Assembly: GCA_010015675.1 (NCBI GenBank)
Contig: ML977004.1
Location: 84,655 to 148,654 of the forward strand
Length of the DNA: 64,000 nucleotides
Direction of reading: 5' to 3'
From: Byssothecium circinans
Taxonomy: Eukaryota; Ascomycota; Dothideomycetes; Pleosporales; Massarinaceae
Shown: one piece after another, positions 22,781 to 32,990 of the stretch
Layout: every line of letters begins with the position of its first letter
Numbering within the stretch: the stretch's first letter is position 1
Notes under the pieces: model-generated
The model's input: only the letters and a program-made list of their open reading frames with translations
Told to the model about the DNA's origin: nothing
Databases searched by the model: none
Program-made: the position numbers and the translations under genes

Positions 22781-25572
22781 TCACCATGCAGAGTTTCCAC
22801 CACCTTGACCCCAAGGCCTGCCGTCACCAGCAGGACCCTGATCATATCCTCCATATCCACCGCCATATGAACCGGGGGGAGGCTGCTGGGGCGGCGGCTG
22901 CTGATAATCACCTTGCTGCTGCCCATAGTTCTCGTATCCCTGCTGATACGCAGTCGGCATAGCATACGCCGGCTCCGTACCTTGACCCCCTGAATACTGG
23001 CCGTAACCCCACGAAGGACCACCAGCCGGCGGAGGGGCGTTGTACTCGGGTGGCTGGTCATACCCGCCGCCACCAGCATAAGAAGACTGGTACGGTTGGA
23101 AAGACCCCCAGTCGTGCGTAGGTTGCGGGGAGGGAGAAGGCTGATAGGGAGCTCCACTATGGCCAGAGGAAGGGGGACGGTTGTCAAGGTCGCCGCCTTC
23201 ACGCGAGTTGCTGAAGAGGTTGAGACCACCACCGATTTTACCTCCAAGACCACCGGGAAGAGAACCTAGGAGTCCGCCCGAGCCGCCGCCGCCGGTGAGA
23301 CTACCGAGCAGACCTCCCGCGCCACCGCTGCTTCCTCCATGACTACCTCCGCCGCCGTGGCTATGACCTCCACCGTGGCTATGACCTCCGCCGTGACTGT
23401 GGCCTTGGAAAGCAGAGGTGCCCGTTGCACCGTGTCCAGAGCCATGGGAGTGATCATTAGACGCCTTGTGGTTCTTACCCGCGCGAACAGAGTCTGAGCC
23501 CAAGATGTGGTCGAGGTTCTCTCCACGGTAGCTGTGAGCCCACTTCTCGACTACCGAGAACATGTTTCGGTGGACTTCGTTGTTCTGGTTGCGGATTGCG
23601 GGGTGGTGGAAGACGGCCATGCAGTCGTTGAGGACTTGGTCAACGGGAATGTCGGGGTGGTCCCAAGCGTACACAACGCGCGGAGCGACGTACTGCAGTA
23701 TGACAACAGCGACTTGACCTGCGGGCTGGTTGAGGATGTTTGAGAAGTGGTCCTTGGACAACATGCTGTGGGTTGGGTCGGTGGAGTGAGGGTTCGTCCA
23801 GACCTCGAATTGATGTTTGGCTGCTGATGCAACGACCGCAGATGAACCTTGCTTGAGTTGTTCCGAGGCATTCTTGATCAGAGGCATGATGTAGGGAGCG
23901 AGCAGCGAGAATACGAAGATGGTGACACGCTCGGTGATGGTCTCAATGAGCTTCTCCAGGCCGGGGATCTTAGAGACGATGGCCGAGATGGACTTCACAA
24001 CCTTGTCACGAAACTCTAAAATCGGGTAGATCTTGGGGATGATAGTGGCGGGATCTGTGTTCGTTCCCGGGATGTTTGGACCTGGCGGTCCACCAACGGA
24101 CCCAGGCGGGGCATCAAAGGTCGGTACTTGACCTTGGTAACCTGCTCGGGAGCCGCTGTAGTCGTCATACCCTCCGCTACGGTTGCCATGGCCCGAGTTT
24201 GCTGCGGCATGGGCATCAGAAGAAGCTTGCAGACTCATGGCTTCTTGGATGAGGCCCCCAGCTCCCGGTACCTTTCCAAGGACATCACAGAGCGCAGAGC
24301 AGGGATTGCCGTCATTGCCGCCTCCTTTCGTGTTGCTTCCTACGGCGTTCGAGAGCGTGGCGTTCATCTGGTCAATCTCGGACTGCTCAACCTGAGTCTG
24401 TGTGAAATGATCCGTAGCCTCACCCAATACAGAGTGAAAAAAGTCAACTCCTCCAAAAGTTCCAGTAACGAGCGGGAAAACATGCTTTCCGTGGAGGTTG
24501 ATCTGGGTCGCTTCTCCGGTATGAGGGAACACGTTATGGTAGCCTAGCTCCCGGAGTGCAAGCTCGGTGTAGTTGGTGTGGGCGCCAAAATCTTCGAGAC
24601 AATGGAGACCTTGTCCTAAGCATCGGAGTGCTTCAGCAAGATGAGCGTCGTTTCCGCGCTCTCCCGATGGGCCGTGCGTGTAGAGACGTCCGAAGTGGAT
24701 GGCTCGAGAGAATGAGAACTTGATGTACCCTGCCGACGTAGCCCACGGGCCTCGCTCATTGGCAATATAGTTCTTCATTCCTGTATTGGTCAATACACGG
24801 TCTGCTACAGAATCTAGGAGATGTTACCTGTCTCTGGGTCTACTGCCAACTCAGCTTCCGAAACTGGTCCACGCAGACGTGGATCAAACTTGCGCGCGTC
24901 TTCATTGTCCGCATAGTCTTTCTAGAGGCGCGTGAGTACTAAACGAACCTATCTAAGATTATCGATAGACGTACAGGGTTGTCTAGCGGATGATCAGCGA
25001 CTGCAGATGTGCATAGTCAGATTCACTTACCGATGTGCTCTTCTGGCCTGTATACACCAAGTCGCTCCGAGGTGACCTCGAACTCGCCAGTAGCATAACC
25101 AAACGACATGAAAGAGAGAACCCATACGAGGACACGAATGGTCTCAGCCTAGCAAACCGTCAGTATCGAGCACATCCACATGATGGGTCCGAGATGTACC
25201 TGAACTTTGCTCAAAGTTCCAATATCCACAGCCTATTCAATCATCAGCGAGGCCAATCGACTCTTGTTCGTGCCTGTACCTGAGAGTAATCGCGGAGCCA
25301 GTTGCCAAAGTACACGCGCTGTATTCTGGTCAGCTTATGAGTTGCAAATACACGTCTAAAAGACAGACCTTGATCATCATAGACTTCCACTTGTGGCCCT
25401 TCAGGCACGCGACCGTCGCCAACATATCCTCGATATCACCATGGCGCCAATTCTTCCCCTCGATGGCCGAGATGGAGGCAATGTTACCTGCGCCAAAAGC
25501 TTCGGCTTTGCCGGGCAAGAGCACCAGCAAAGCTATCGCGATGAGCAATACGTACTTTATAGAGTGGTCCAT
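22781..25572 (-). CDS. het-c: Heterokaryon incompatibility protein HET-C
   Basis: Seven exons: 25572-25369, 25318-25280, 25232-25200, 25148-25031, 24982-24975, 24921-24828 and 24780-22781; 831 residues. A hydrophobic signal segment (LLIAIALLVLLPGKAEAFG) opens the protein. The conserved HET-C domain follows: NWRHGDIEDML, NWLRDYSQAVDIGTL, VLVWVLSFMSFGYATGEFEVT, GLHCLEDFGAHTNYTELAL and WPLVTGTFGG-like FPLVTGTFGGVDF. The tail is Gly/His-rich then Pro/Tyr/Gln-rich, as in Neurospora HET-C. The domain controls vegetative self/non-self recognition in Neurospora; elsewhere the gene is often non-polymorphic, so an allorecognition role here is unproven. Exon 5 is only 8 nt, but the reading EEHIDNPKDYADNED across it is typical of the family. 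Confidence 0.92.
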
Positions 25573-26295
25573 AGTCCTTGTAGCGAGTGTCGGAGGAGGG
25601 TAGTGGTGAGAAAGAAAGAATAAGCAAAAGCTGGTCGCAGAATATGAGAGCCACCTGCCGCGCCTCAATGTCGAGTTCGGGTAGAGCGGCGGTGCACGGG
25701 TGACGTAATAACGCTATGCCTGCCAAATGCCCACCGTCTCCCACTTGGCCATTACACGCTCCCAATCCAGATATTCTTCACGCTTCGGTATCACGGCACC
25801 TACAGTATCACTCAAACCCAAACAAGCTCCATTATACGAGGCGTTGCTGCTGCATGAAAAAGCGTCCAACCATGCCAACGCCACACTGCCCCACCTTGAC
25901 AGCAGCTGAACTCGACAGTTCCACCCTTTGCCCTTGCTTACGCCACCATTACACGAACACCCTACCGAGTTAGCCTGGCGTGTGAAGGCGGAGTTATGTC
26001 ACGTGTCAAGAGCTGGGCCCGCAGCGGGAGGCGCCAGTGCTATTGCTGCCTGGGGGACCTCAGCGTGACAACGCCAAACATCGACGTGTTTTACCATCAG
26101 CTTTCTTTCATTCTTCTATATTGTCTTCACTTGTTTCGTTCACGTTATTGTTGAATCTCCAGTGTCTTCTTTATCCAGAGCACTCATCGAGCTCGTACAT
26201 CACTCTGTCAGTCGAAGCGAAGCAGAGCCCGCATTATACAGCCTTGTGGCGACTAAACCATCGTTCTACAGAGCTAATCCATCGCTTTAGTAGCC
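25573..26295. other. Shared upstream region of HET-C and the ankyrin gene
   Basis: 723 nt between divergent start codons. No coding sequence supported. Confidence 0.5.
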
Positions 26296-29200
26296 ATGGA
26301 ATCTGGCGAGCTGAAAGAGCAAGCGATTACTACTGAAGACCGGGTTAAAGAAGTGCTAAAGGGGAAGGAAAAGACGTTAACAACTGCCGACTCATCAGTC
26401 CATTCTCTTTCAGACGAAGACGTTGTCACTGAAGGAAATGATCTCGGTCAAGACGCACCGTCATGCAGCTCATTGTATGAAGAGTTCCACTACGACAGGG
26501 AGAAGGGCAAGCCGTTGGTTGATGACCCAATAACGGGAGCTCCGAATCGAGAGAAGATGGACTACAACGACTTTCTCCGAGCAGTGATGCATGGTGATAT
26601 CGAAACAGTGAAAAAACAGGTGGAACTCGGCGTTTATCCAGACAGCCAATCCGATGACGGCTACAGTCCCCTTGTCATAGCAATCCTGGAGGGACACATC
26701 GACGTCCTCAAATTCTTGCTGGATGTGGGAGCCGATGCCGATGTCAACAGCCGCAATCGATCACTACCTCCTCTCGTGCACGCCCTCATGATAACACGCA
26801 CCGGCCCCGAGATGATGCAACTCCTCCTAGATCGCGGAGCAATCCTCAACGCGATCTCTGGTCCCGATCAGAAGAACGCCTTACACTGGGCTGTGAGCGA
26901 AGGAAAGGCCGAGGCAGTCGAATTCCTGCTTGAAAAGGGCCTGGATATAGAGGCGAAGTGCTCTAGGGAACGAACGCCTCTGATCCTAGCTGCAGAGGCC
27001 GGGCACACACACATTGCGAAAGTGCTTTGTGCTAAAGGCGCAAGCTTGGACGCGAGGAGCAAAAACGGCGGGACGTGTTTGACGTGGGCGGCTTGTAACA
27101 ACAAAGTTGATGTGCTCAAGTTTTTGTTAGAGCAGGAGGTGGACATTGAAGCTAAAGACAGCAACGGTCACAGTAAGTCGAGCACGGTACTATACAAAAA
27201 TAGTGGAGACGCTTCTAGTTCTAGGAACTGTGGGGATTGTGTTTTGACTTTTGCCGCACTACTTTACTTTAACAAATGTTCAGAAGCTAACGTGAAGATA
27301 GCTGCTCTATCCTTGGCCTCCCACTTCGGCTACAAGGACATTGTTGAATTGTTACTCGCACATGATGCGGACATCAACACTCTCAGCAAGCTCCCCAACA
27401 ACTGCACTCCAGTAATGGCAGCAGCCTGTTCAAACAGGATCGAAGTTCTCAAAACACTCATCGCACACGGCTGTGACCTCACAGTCCTATCTGCCCACGG
27501 CAATAATGTTCTCGAAATCGCGATACGCGAACGCCAAATTGAGTCAGCAAAGATTCTTCTTGAAGCTTTCGGCGGCGAGGGTTACCCCAAGGAGAGTGTA
27601 GCTTTGGAGATCGCACTGGCAAACGAACATGCAATGCTCATGGGTATTATGAACACTGCTTCTGTCATGTACTCATACATGGAAGTCAGTTTGAGAGGTC
27701 CGGCGAAGTTCGCCTGGATGGAGTGGGTGCTAAGCCAGGGTGGAAACCTGTTGAAGCCACTGGCCATGGCGAACATGCTGCATCTCGCTCTACAAGAGTT
27801 TGACCTACCAATGATCAGTGCCCTAGCTCACCATGGGTGCGATATGAATCGCCGCCTTGAGTCAGGCCATACACCTTTATCATTTGCTGTCGGCCACCGC
27901 AAGCTCGAAATGGTTCAAGTCCTCTTAGACGCTGGAGCAGACCCCAATATGGAGATTCCGGATCGAGATGGTATGAACTATACGCCCTTTGACCACGCGA
28001 TCATTGAATTGGAAAACGGGAAAGACACTGAAATTGTTGACCTTCTTTTGTGCAGCGGCCGTTGTCGAATCAACAAGGGAAGAGATCCGGGAGCAACGGC
28101 ATTTTCGTACATCCTTGGGAAGTCCAGGAGGTGGGCTCCAGGAGTGGCTGACGAACTAGCTCTCCGTATGATCGATTCCATCCCAGATGTAAACCAGGAT
28201 AAAGACGATATTGGTTGCACGCCCCTACACGTTGCCGTCTACCACAAACGCCCGGACATGATCGAGCATCTTCTCAACCGTGGAGCCAATATCGAAGCAA
28301 AAGCAGTTTTCGGATACACACCTTTGATTATTGCTTGTCAACACAACACCTCCATGATCCCCTTCCTCATGGAGAAAGGAGCCAACGTCCATGCCAAGTA
28401 CAAATCCAATGCCGGTGCTCTCCACGCCGCGGCCGCAGACGGAAACGTCGAGGCCCTAGAGTTCCTTATTGGCCTGGGCCTGGACGTAGACATGAATACA
28501 CACGCACCGAGAGGCTACACCCCGCTCGCATGTGCCTTGACCTTGGGCCAGGAGAAGGCGGCTCTCACTCTGCTCAAACACGGTGCGGATGCGACATGCG
28601 TCACACTACAGCTATCCCAGACGGCTCTTCACTGCGCCGCAAAGAACGGGCTTAAAGCTGCCGTGGTAGAGATTCTCAAACAGCCTGTTGAACTCAACGC
28701 TCGCGATAAGCAAGGTTGGACTCCCCTTCACGACGCTTGCGCGTCAGATACATCGGGCACGCTGGATGTTGTTGCTGCCCTTCTAGACGCAGGCGCTGAC
28801 CTTGAGCTCCCTCTTCCAAATGGAGATCATCCTCTGCATATGGCACTCCTCAGCGAAAACGAGGACCTTGCACTCTTTCTCATCGAGAGGGGCGCGTCAA
28901 TTTCGTCTCTAGCATCGAAGTCTCGCACTGCATTGCACATAGCCGCCGACTTCAACCTCCCCCGCGCCACGCGTGCCCTCTTAGAAGCCGGCCATCCGAC
29001 CGAAGGCATCGACGCCGATACCTGGACGCCCCTGTGCTGCGCGAATGAGCACTACATCGCGCTCCAGCTCATCCAGCACGGCGCCGATATAAACTACGCC
29101 GACCGAGATGGATGGACGCCGTTACACCAGGCCGTGTATAACAGAGATAGGAGGGTGGCGAGGCTGTTGGTGTTGGAGGGTGCGGATGTTCATGCGAGGA

Positions 29201-29499
29201 CTACGGATGATGGGTTGACTGTTCTGGAGAGGGCGGACGATGTCGAGTTTTGGGACGAGGAGTGGAAGGTGAAGGTTGAGGGGTGGGAGGTTAGGTCGTG
29301 GGTTACGGAGCGGAGGAGGAACGTGAGGGATGAGGAGAGGGCGAGGATACAGGAGAAGATTGAGAAGGTGAGGGAGGAAGATAGGGAGAGGTTGAGGATC
29401 TGGGCGAAGGAGGAGGAAGAAAAGAGGATGGAGGAAGAGGATGAAGCTCTCGAGGGACTTGGGGGGAGGTTCGAGATTGTGGATGTGGTGGAGGAGTAG
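26296..29499 (+). CDS. Large ankyrin-repeat protein
   Basis: The frame is open for 1067 codons, but 27173-27301 (129 nt) starts GTAAGTCG and ends GATAG and interrupts an ankyrin repeat. Removing it restores GHTALSLASHFGYKDIVELLL, so I call exons 26296-27172 and 27302-29499, 1024 residues. From about residue 90 to 960 there is a near-continuous array of roughly twenty ankyrin repeats (TPLILAAEAGHTHIAKVL, TPLHVAVYHKRPDMIEHLL, TPLHQAVYNRDRRVARLL). An acidic Ser-rich N-terminus precedes it and a Glu/Arg-rich coiled coil (about residues 975-1024) follows. No NACHT, HET or lipase-like domain is attached, so it is a stand-alone scaffold. Function unknown. Its 3' end faces the 29705 gene. Confidence 0.88.
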   Translation: MESGELKEQAITTEDRVKEVLKGKEKTLTTADSSVHSLSDEDVVTEGNDLGQDAPSCSSLYEEFHYDREKGKPLVDDPITGAPNREKMDYNDFLRAVMHGDIETVKKQVELGVYPDSQSDDGYSPLVIAILEGHIDVLKFLLDVGADADVNSRNRSLPPLVHALMITRTGPEMMQLLLDRGAILNAISGPDQKNALHWAVSEGKAEAVEFLLEKGLDIEAKCSRERTPLILAAEAGHTHIAKVLCAKGASLDARSKNGGTCLTWAACNNKVDVLKFLLEQEVDIEAKDSNGHSKSSTVLYKNSGDASSSRNCGDCVLTFAALLYFNKCSEANVKIAALSLASHFGYKDIVELLLAHDADINTLSKLPNNCTPVMAAACSNRIEVLKTLIAHGCDLTVLSAHGNNVLEIAIRERQIESAKILLEAFGGEGYPKESVALEIALANEHAMLMGIMNTASVMYSYMEVSLRGPAKFAWMEWVLSQGGNLLKPLAMANMLHLALQEFDLPMISALAHHGCDMNRRLESGHTPLSFAVGHRKLEMVQVLLDAGADPNMEIPDRDGMNYTPFDHAIIELENGKDTEIVDLLLCSGRCRINKGRDPGATAFSYILGKSRRWAPGVADELALRMIDSIPDVNQDKDDIGCTPLHVAVYHKRPDMIEHLLNRGANIEAKAVFGYTPLIIACQHNTSMIPFLMEKGANVHAKYKSNAGALHAAAADGNVEALEFLIGLGLDVDMNTHAPRGYTPLACALTLGQEKAALTLLKHGADATCVTLQLSQTALHCAAKNGLKAAVVEILKQPVELNARDKQGWTPLHDACASDTSGTLDVVAALLDAGADLELPLPNGDHPLHMALLSENEDLALFLIERGASISSLASKSRTALHIAADFNLPRATRALLEAGHPTEGIDADTWTPLCCANEHYIALQLIQHGADINYADRDGWTPLHQAVYNRDRRVARLLVLEGADVHARTTDDGLTVLERADDVEFWDEEWKVKVEGWEVRSWVTERRRNVRDEERARIQEKIEKVREEDRERLRIWAKEEEEKRMEEEDEALEGLGGRFEIVDVVEE

Positions 29500-29704
29500 A
29501 TGTGCTTGTCCTTGTGGTTCTGGAATCTCTGGGCGCTTGATGACTTGTTCGCAATTTTTTGGGCTTGTAATGATGTTCACGACCGTCGAGATGAATAGTT
29601 GGCGTTTTGCTTCGGAGAGCTATTGAATTAACATTGAAATGATTTGTGTCCCCTACCCAGAGCGGCCACATCAAGTTCCATCACGCGTGCGCCAGATCCC
29701 TCTG

Positions 29705-30676
29705 CTATCGACATATCTCCACAAAAGGCATTTTCATAGGTGGTTCGGCCATCTCTAGACAGCTCGAATTATCTTTCCGCTCTCCTGCGTCCTCTCCTGC
29801 CTCCGGCGCAAAAGCGCGATTCCGGCCTTGGAATGAATGTCTTCGAACGCCAGCGATGTCGAGTAGTTGTTTTATCGAATCGGAGAAATTTGTATGGAGT
29901 CGAAAATGCAATGCTACAGCTATTCTGTTGTGCAACAGGTTGTACCACGTCTGGCATAAGACTCTTGCACGGACAAGTCGGTCCAGTGCATGACCGTCCT
30001 CTGGAGTGTGACATTGCTCCAGGCCATTGCCTGCCAATTCGTTGACATCCATGAGATCAATACTCGCTTCTTGCGCCATCTCCCAGGCCTCCTTTCCCTC
30101 TTGAGCCGTGAAGTGCAACCAAGTCTCCAGCTGTCCGTCCGTGGCACCCATCGGCGCCGCAAACTGACCGTCGAAAAGCATTGAGAATGACCACGAGACA
30201 TGGGGCAGAGAAGTCAACCCCGAGAATGATTGACCGTTGATAGTAACCGAGTCGACATTGCGCGATATTACGTCTATGCTGATGGGTCCATTCGAAGCCA
30301 ACCGGCCAAGAAACTGTTGCAACTGGCGGCTGTCGGCTGTGGTACTTTTCAACACCTCTCGAGGCCAAATAAGTGTACTTGGATGGACTTGCACATCAAC
30401 GATACACAAGGACTCATGCTGAATCGCGGAGTCCCATGAGTCAGTGTCATGGAGGTCCACATATCGAATGCGTTCTCGCTCATCCGGTAGAAGTATTTGC
30501 CCGCTATACCTCGCCCACAGCCCAGTTGCGAGGCCTTTGAAGTGCCCACATACGGACAGGATATCTTTGGCGTAGTTGATGCCGCTCAGCCGGAAGTAGA
30601 GGACGTACACTCGTCGTCGCTTGAAAGGTGGCGGCAGAACTATTACACGACCAAGGTCGATGCCATGTTCTGCCAT
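29705..30676 (-). CDS. Hypothetical protein, N-terminus uncertain
   Basis: A minus-strand frame ending at 29705 encodes 323 residues from ATG 30676. The frame is open further upstream but only a GTG (30736) is available before a stop. A second frame upstream (30912-30682) begins with a hydrophobic segment MLFWPFCIAFIFVGC. It could be an alternative first exon if a weak GTTCGG donor and a CTTCCAG acceptor remove about 55 nt. The body is of mixed composition with WLHFTAQEGKEAWEMAQEA and ALHFRLHTNFSDSIKQLL helices. No domain is recognised. The even codon structure and length argue for a real gene, but a frameshifted relic is possible. Confidence 0.5.
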   Translation of the reverse strand: MAEHGIDLGRVIVLPPPFKRRRVYVLYFRLSGINYAKDILSVCGHFKGLATGLWARYSGQILLPDERERIRYVDLHDTDSWDSAIQHESLCIVDVQVHPSTLIWPREVLKSTTADSRQLQQFLGRLASNGPISIDVISRNVDSVTINGQSFSGLTSLPHVSWSFSMLFDGQFAAPMGATDGQLETWLHFTAQEGKEAWEMAQEASIDLMDVNELAGNGLEQCHTPEDGHALDRLVRARVLCQTWYNLLHNRIAVALHFRLHTNFSDSIKQLLDIAGVRRHSFQGRNRAFAPEAGEDAGERKDNSSCLEMAEPPMKMPFVEICR

Positions 30677-32990
30677 TTCTTTTAACGTGAGCGGTCGAAC
30701 CACAGCTGGAGCTGGAAGTAGGTGATTTTCTTCCACACTGGCGTCCAGCCGTATCCATCTTCCGAACGGTGAAGGCTCAAATTTGTATATCGGTGCTGTT
30801 CGAATTGTTCTCCAAGGTTTCGAGGAGTCTCATTCCTCGTTGGCTTGTCGCCGCAGTTCATGGTCATGCATCCCACAAAAATGAACGCGATACAGAACGG
30901 CCAGAAGAGCAAGTGTCTTAGATAGTTTGGCGATTGATGCTATCCGTTTCAAACCGTGAGATGTGCCAATCCGTGTTTGGTACTCCGGTTAATCGCTTAA
31001 AAGTTTCGCGGTCAGCTCTTGCGATCGAGTATGGCGCGACCAAGTCCGCCATCGCCCAATGCACACGGCTCGGCACGTAATCCCTGAACTTCCAGAAGTT
31101 CCATTCACTCGAGGATGCTGGCAGTTATTTCAGGATTGAAGAAAATTTAATGTTGGGCATTGTTTGCGACGGTACGGGTTGTGAGTGTTGGAAATAGATT
31201 GCGGCTAGGGCCACATGGGCTTGGATAGTGGCATGAGCATAGTGAAACACAAAAGGCAGACCCGAGCACAACGACAGACACAAGCGGTCGTTCACGTCGA
31301 CGGCAAATTAAGAAATCGAGATTGAGAGCTGTGGCGGTGTGCGGAAGACGGAAGATGGAAGACGGAGGACGGAGATTGGTTGGCTGGGAATGTCAGGGAG
31401 ATATTCAACGGCGGCTGTTATCAATGGCCTCTCAAGAGTCTGAAGCGAAAACTCGATGCACACTGCACAGAACTGAATGTTTGATGTGCTGCTGGCGGCT
31501 CGAATTGGCGACTGGATGTGTAACGTCCACTCCCCCTTTTCGCGTGAGGGGTGGCACGACTCGTTGACAAGACGACGGGTCCCTTAGCATCAGATCAGCC
31601 GAACAAGTGTGCAGGGATTTGCAGGTTCTTCAATCAGCACCTGCACTAGACCAAGATGCTGCATCAGGAAATGGTCCTCAATACTTGGGCGGATGCTTTC
31701 GTAACCTGCAGGACTGATGCCAGGCCACGAGCGGCTCGCACGGCTTGAGACTCAGGCATGGTACAGCGCGAGCATTGTGCGAGTACTGTAGGACAGCCTT
31801 GCCGCTATGGTTCGTCCTGTACACACCCATTGAGGTATGTTTCAGTGACACTGGAGAGCGGAAAGCGGAATTAGGCTCGGTGATGAAGGGGCCACAATGT
31901 CAAGTGCGAGATCAGTGGGCGGGCACTTTTTTCGCCAAAGCAGCGTTGGAGACATTAGACACACTAGAGACAGTGGCGACAGGGCTCCCCGGCGCCGAAC
32001 GGTGATCAGCAAAGATTCGGCTATAGCTTGGACGCGACAGCATCGCGCAGACATCTGGACAGTGCGTGGAGGTTGGCCATGGTTGGAGCTTGTGATACTT
32101 GTGATGCTGCGAATGCGCTGGTGTAGTATGGCGGGTTCAACTAGACGACAGGCAGAGTGTGCTGGGTTGGAGTTGGAATAGAGAGTGTTGAGATGCCGCC
32201 CTGGTAGAACGTGACCGGGCTTGCGTCTGATATGCATCTGATTTGCGATGAGGGGAGACAGCTGCGGAATCGCACCATGGCTCTCGCATTCACGTCCTCT
32301 TCGCGTCCTCATCGCGTCCTCATTCACTTTCTCTGGCAATCACCATCTGTCGACACAAACGTTCCTCGATGTCTCGTGAGGTGCAGAGACACAGGCTGGC
32401 AATCGGAGGGTACCATGGTACTGTACGCCGACGATAGAGATGCAAAGGCGGCGATCACGTAGGTGCTTGGGGCCGCGGTGGAGGTGGAGGGTCATGCGAC
32501 CACCACCTTGCGATGGCCGTGACCTGTCGAGATAGCCGTCACTGTCGAGGCAGAAGCACGCCACGCCCCGCATCTAAGTACGAGAAATAATGTCTGAAAA
32601 GGTCGAGTCGAAGCGCCCGAGGTTGTGTTTCAGTCGCTCAGCGCATAACACTGTGGAGTCGTCTTGTACAGGCGGATCTAGCGCTGCACAACAAACGAAC
32701 CTTGCACAAGTAATTTTATTAGCTACCCCTGCCAATCCAATCCTGCCATTTAAAGCGCTTCGAAGCCCTCTCCCTTGGCCTTTCGCTGTTTTGTCTTCTT
32801 TATCCCACACCTTCTGCCCGTCTTTGAAAAGTCGAGCCTGCCTGAGCGAGCCATCTCTGCCGGCACAGTGCCTTCTTCTTCCAGTACGCCTTTGTAATTC
32901 CCCCCACGAGCTCGTCCCCCCACCCCTTGACACCCACACCCGCCGTTTCCGCGCCCTCGAGCCCACCGAAACACCACACACGTTACCAAA
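30677..32990. other. Intergenic 2.3 kb, no gene seen
   Basis: Short frames only. GGAAGACGGA-type repeats occur near 31340-31370 and GCGTCCTC repeats near 32298-32322. The last 400 nt, with pyrimidine-rich runs, are the promoter and leader of the Meu6-like gene. Confidence 0.5.
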
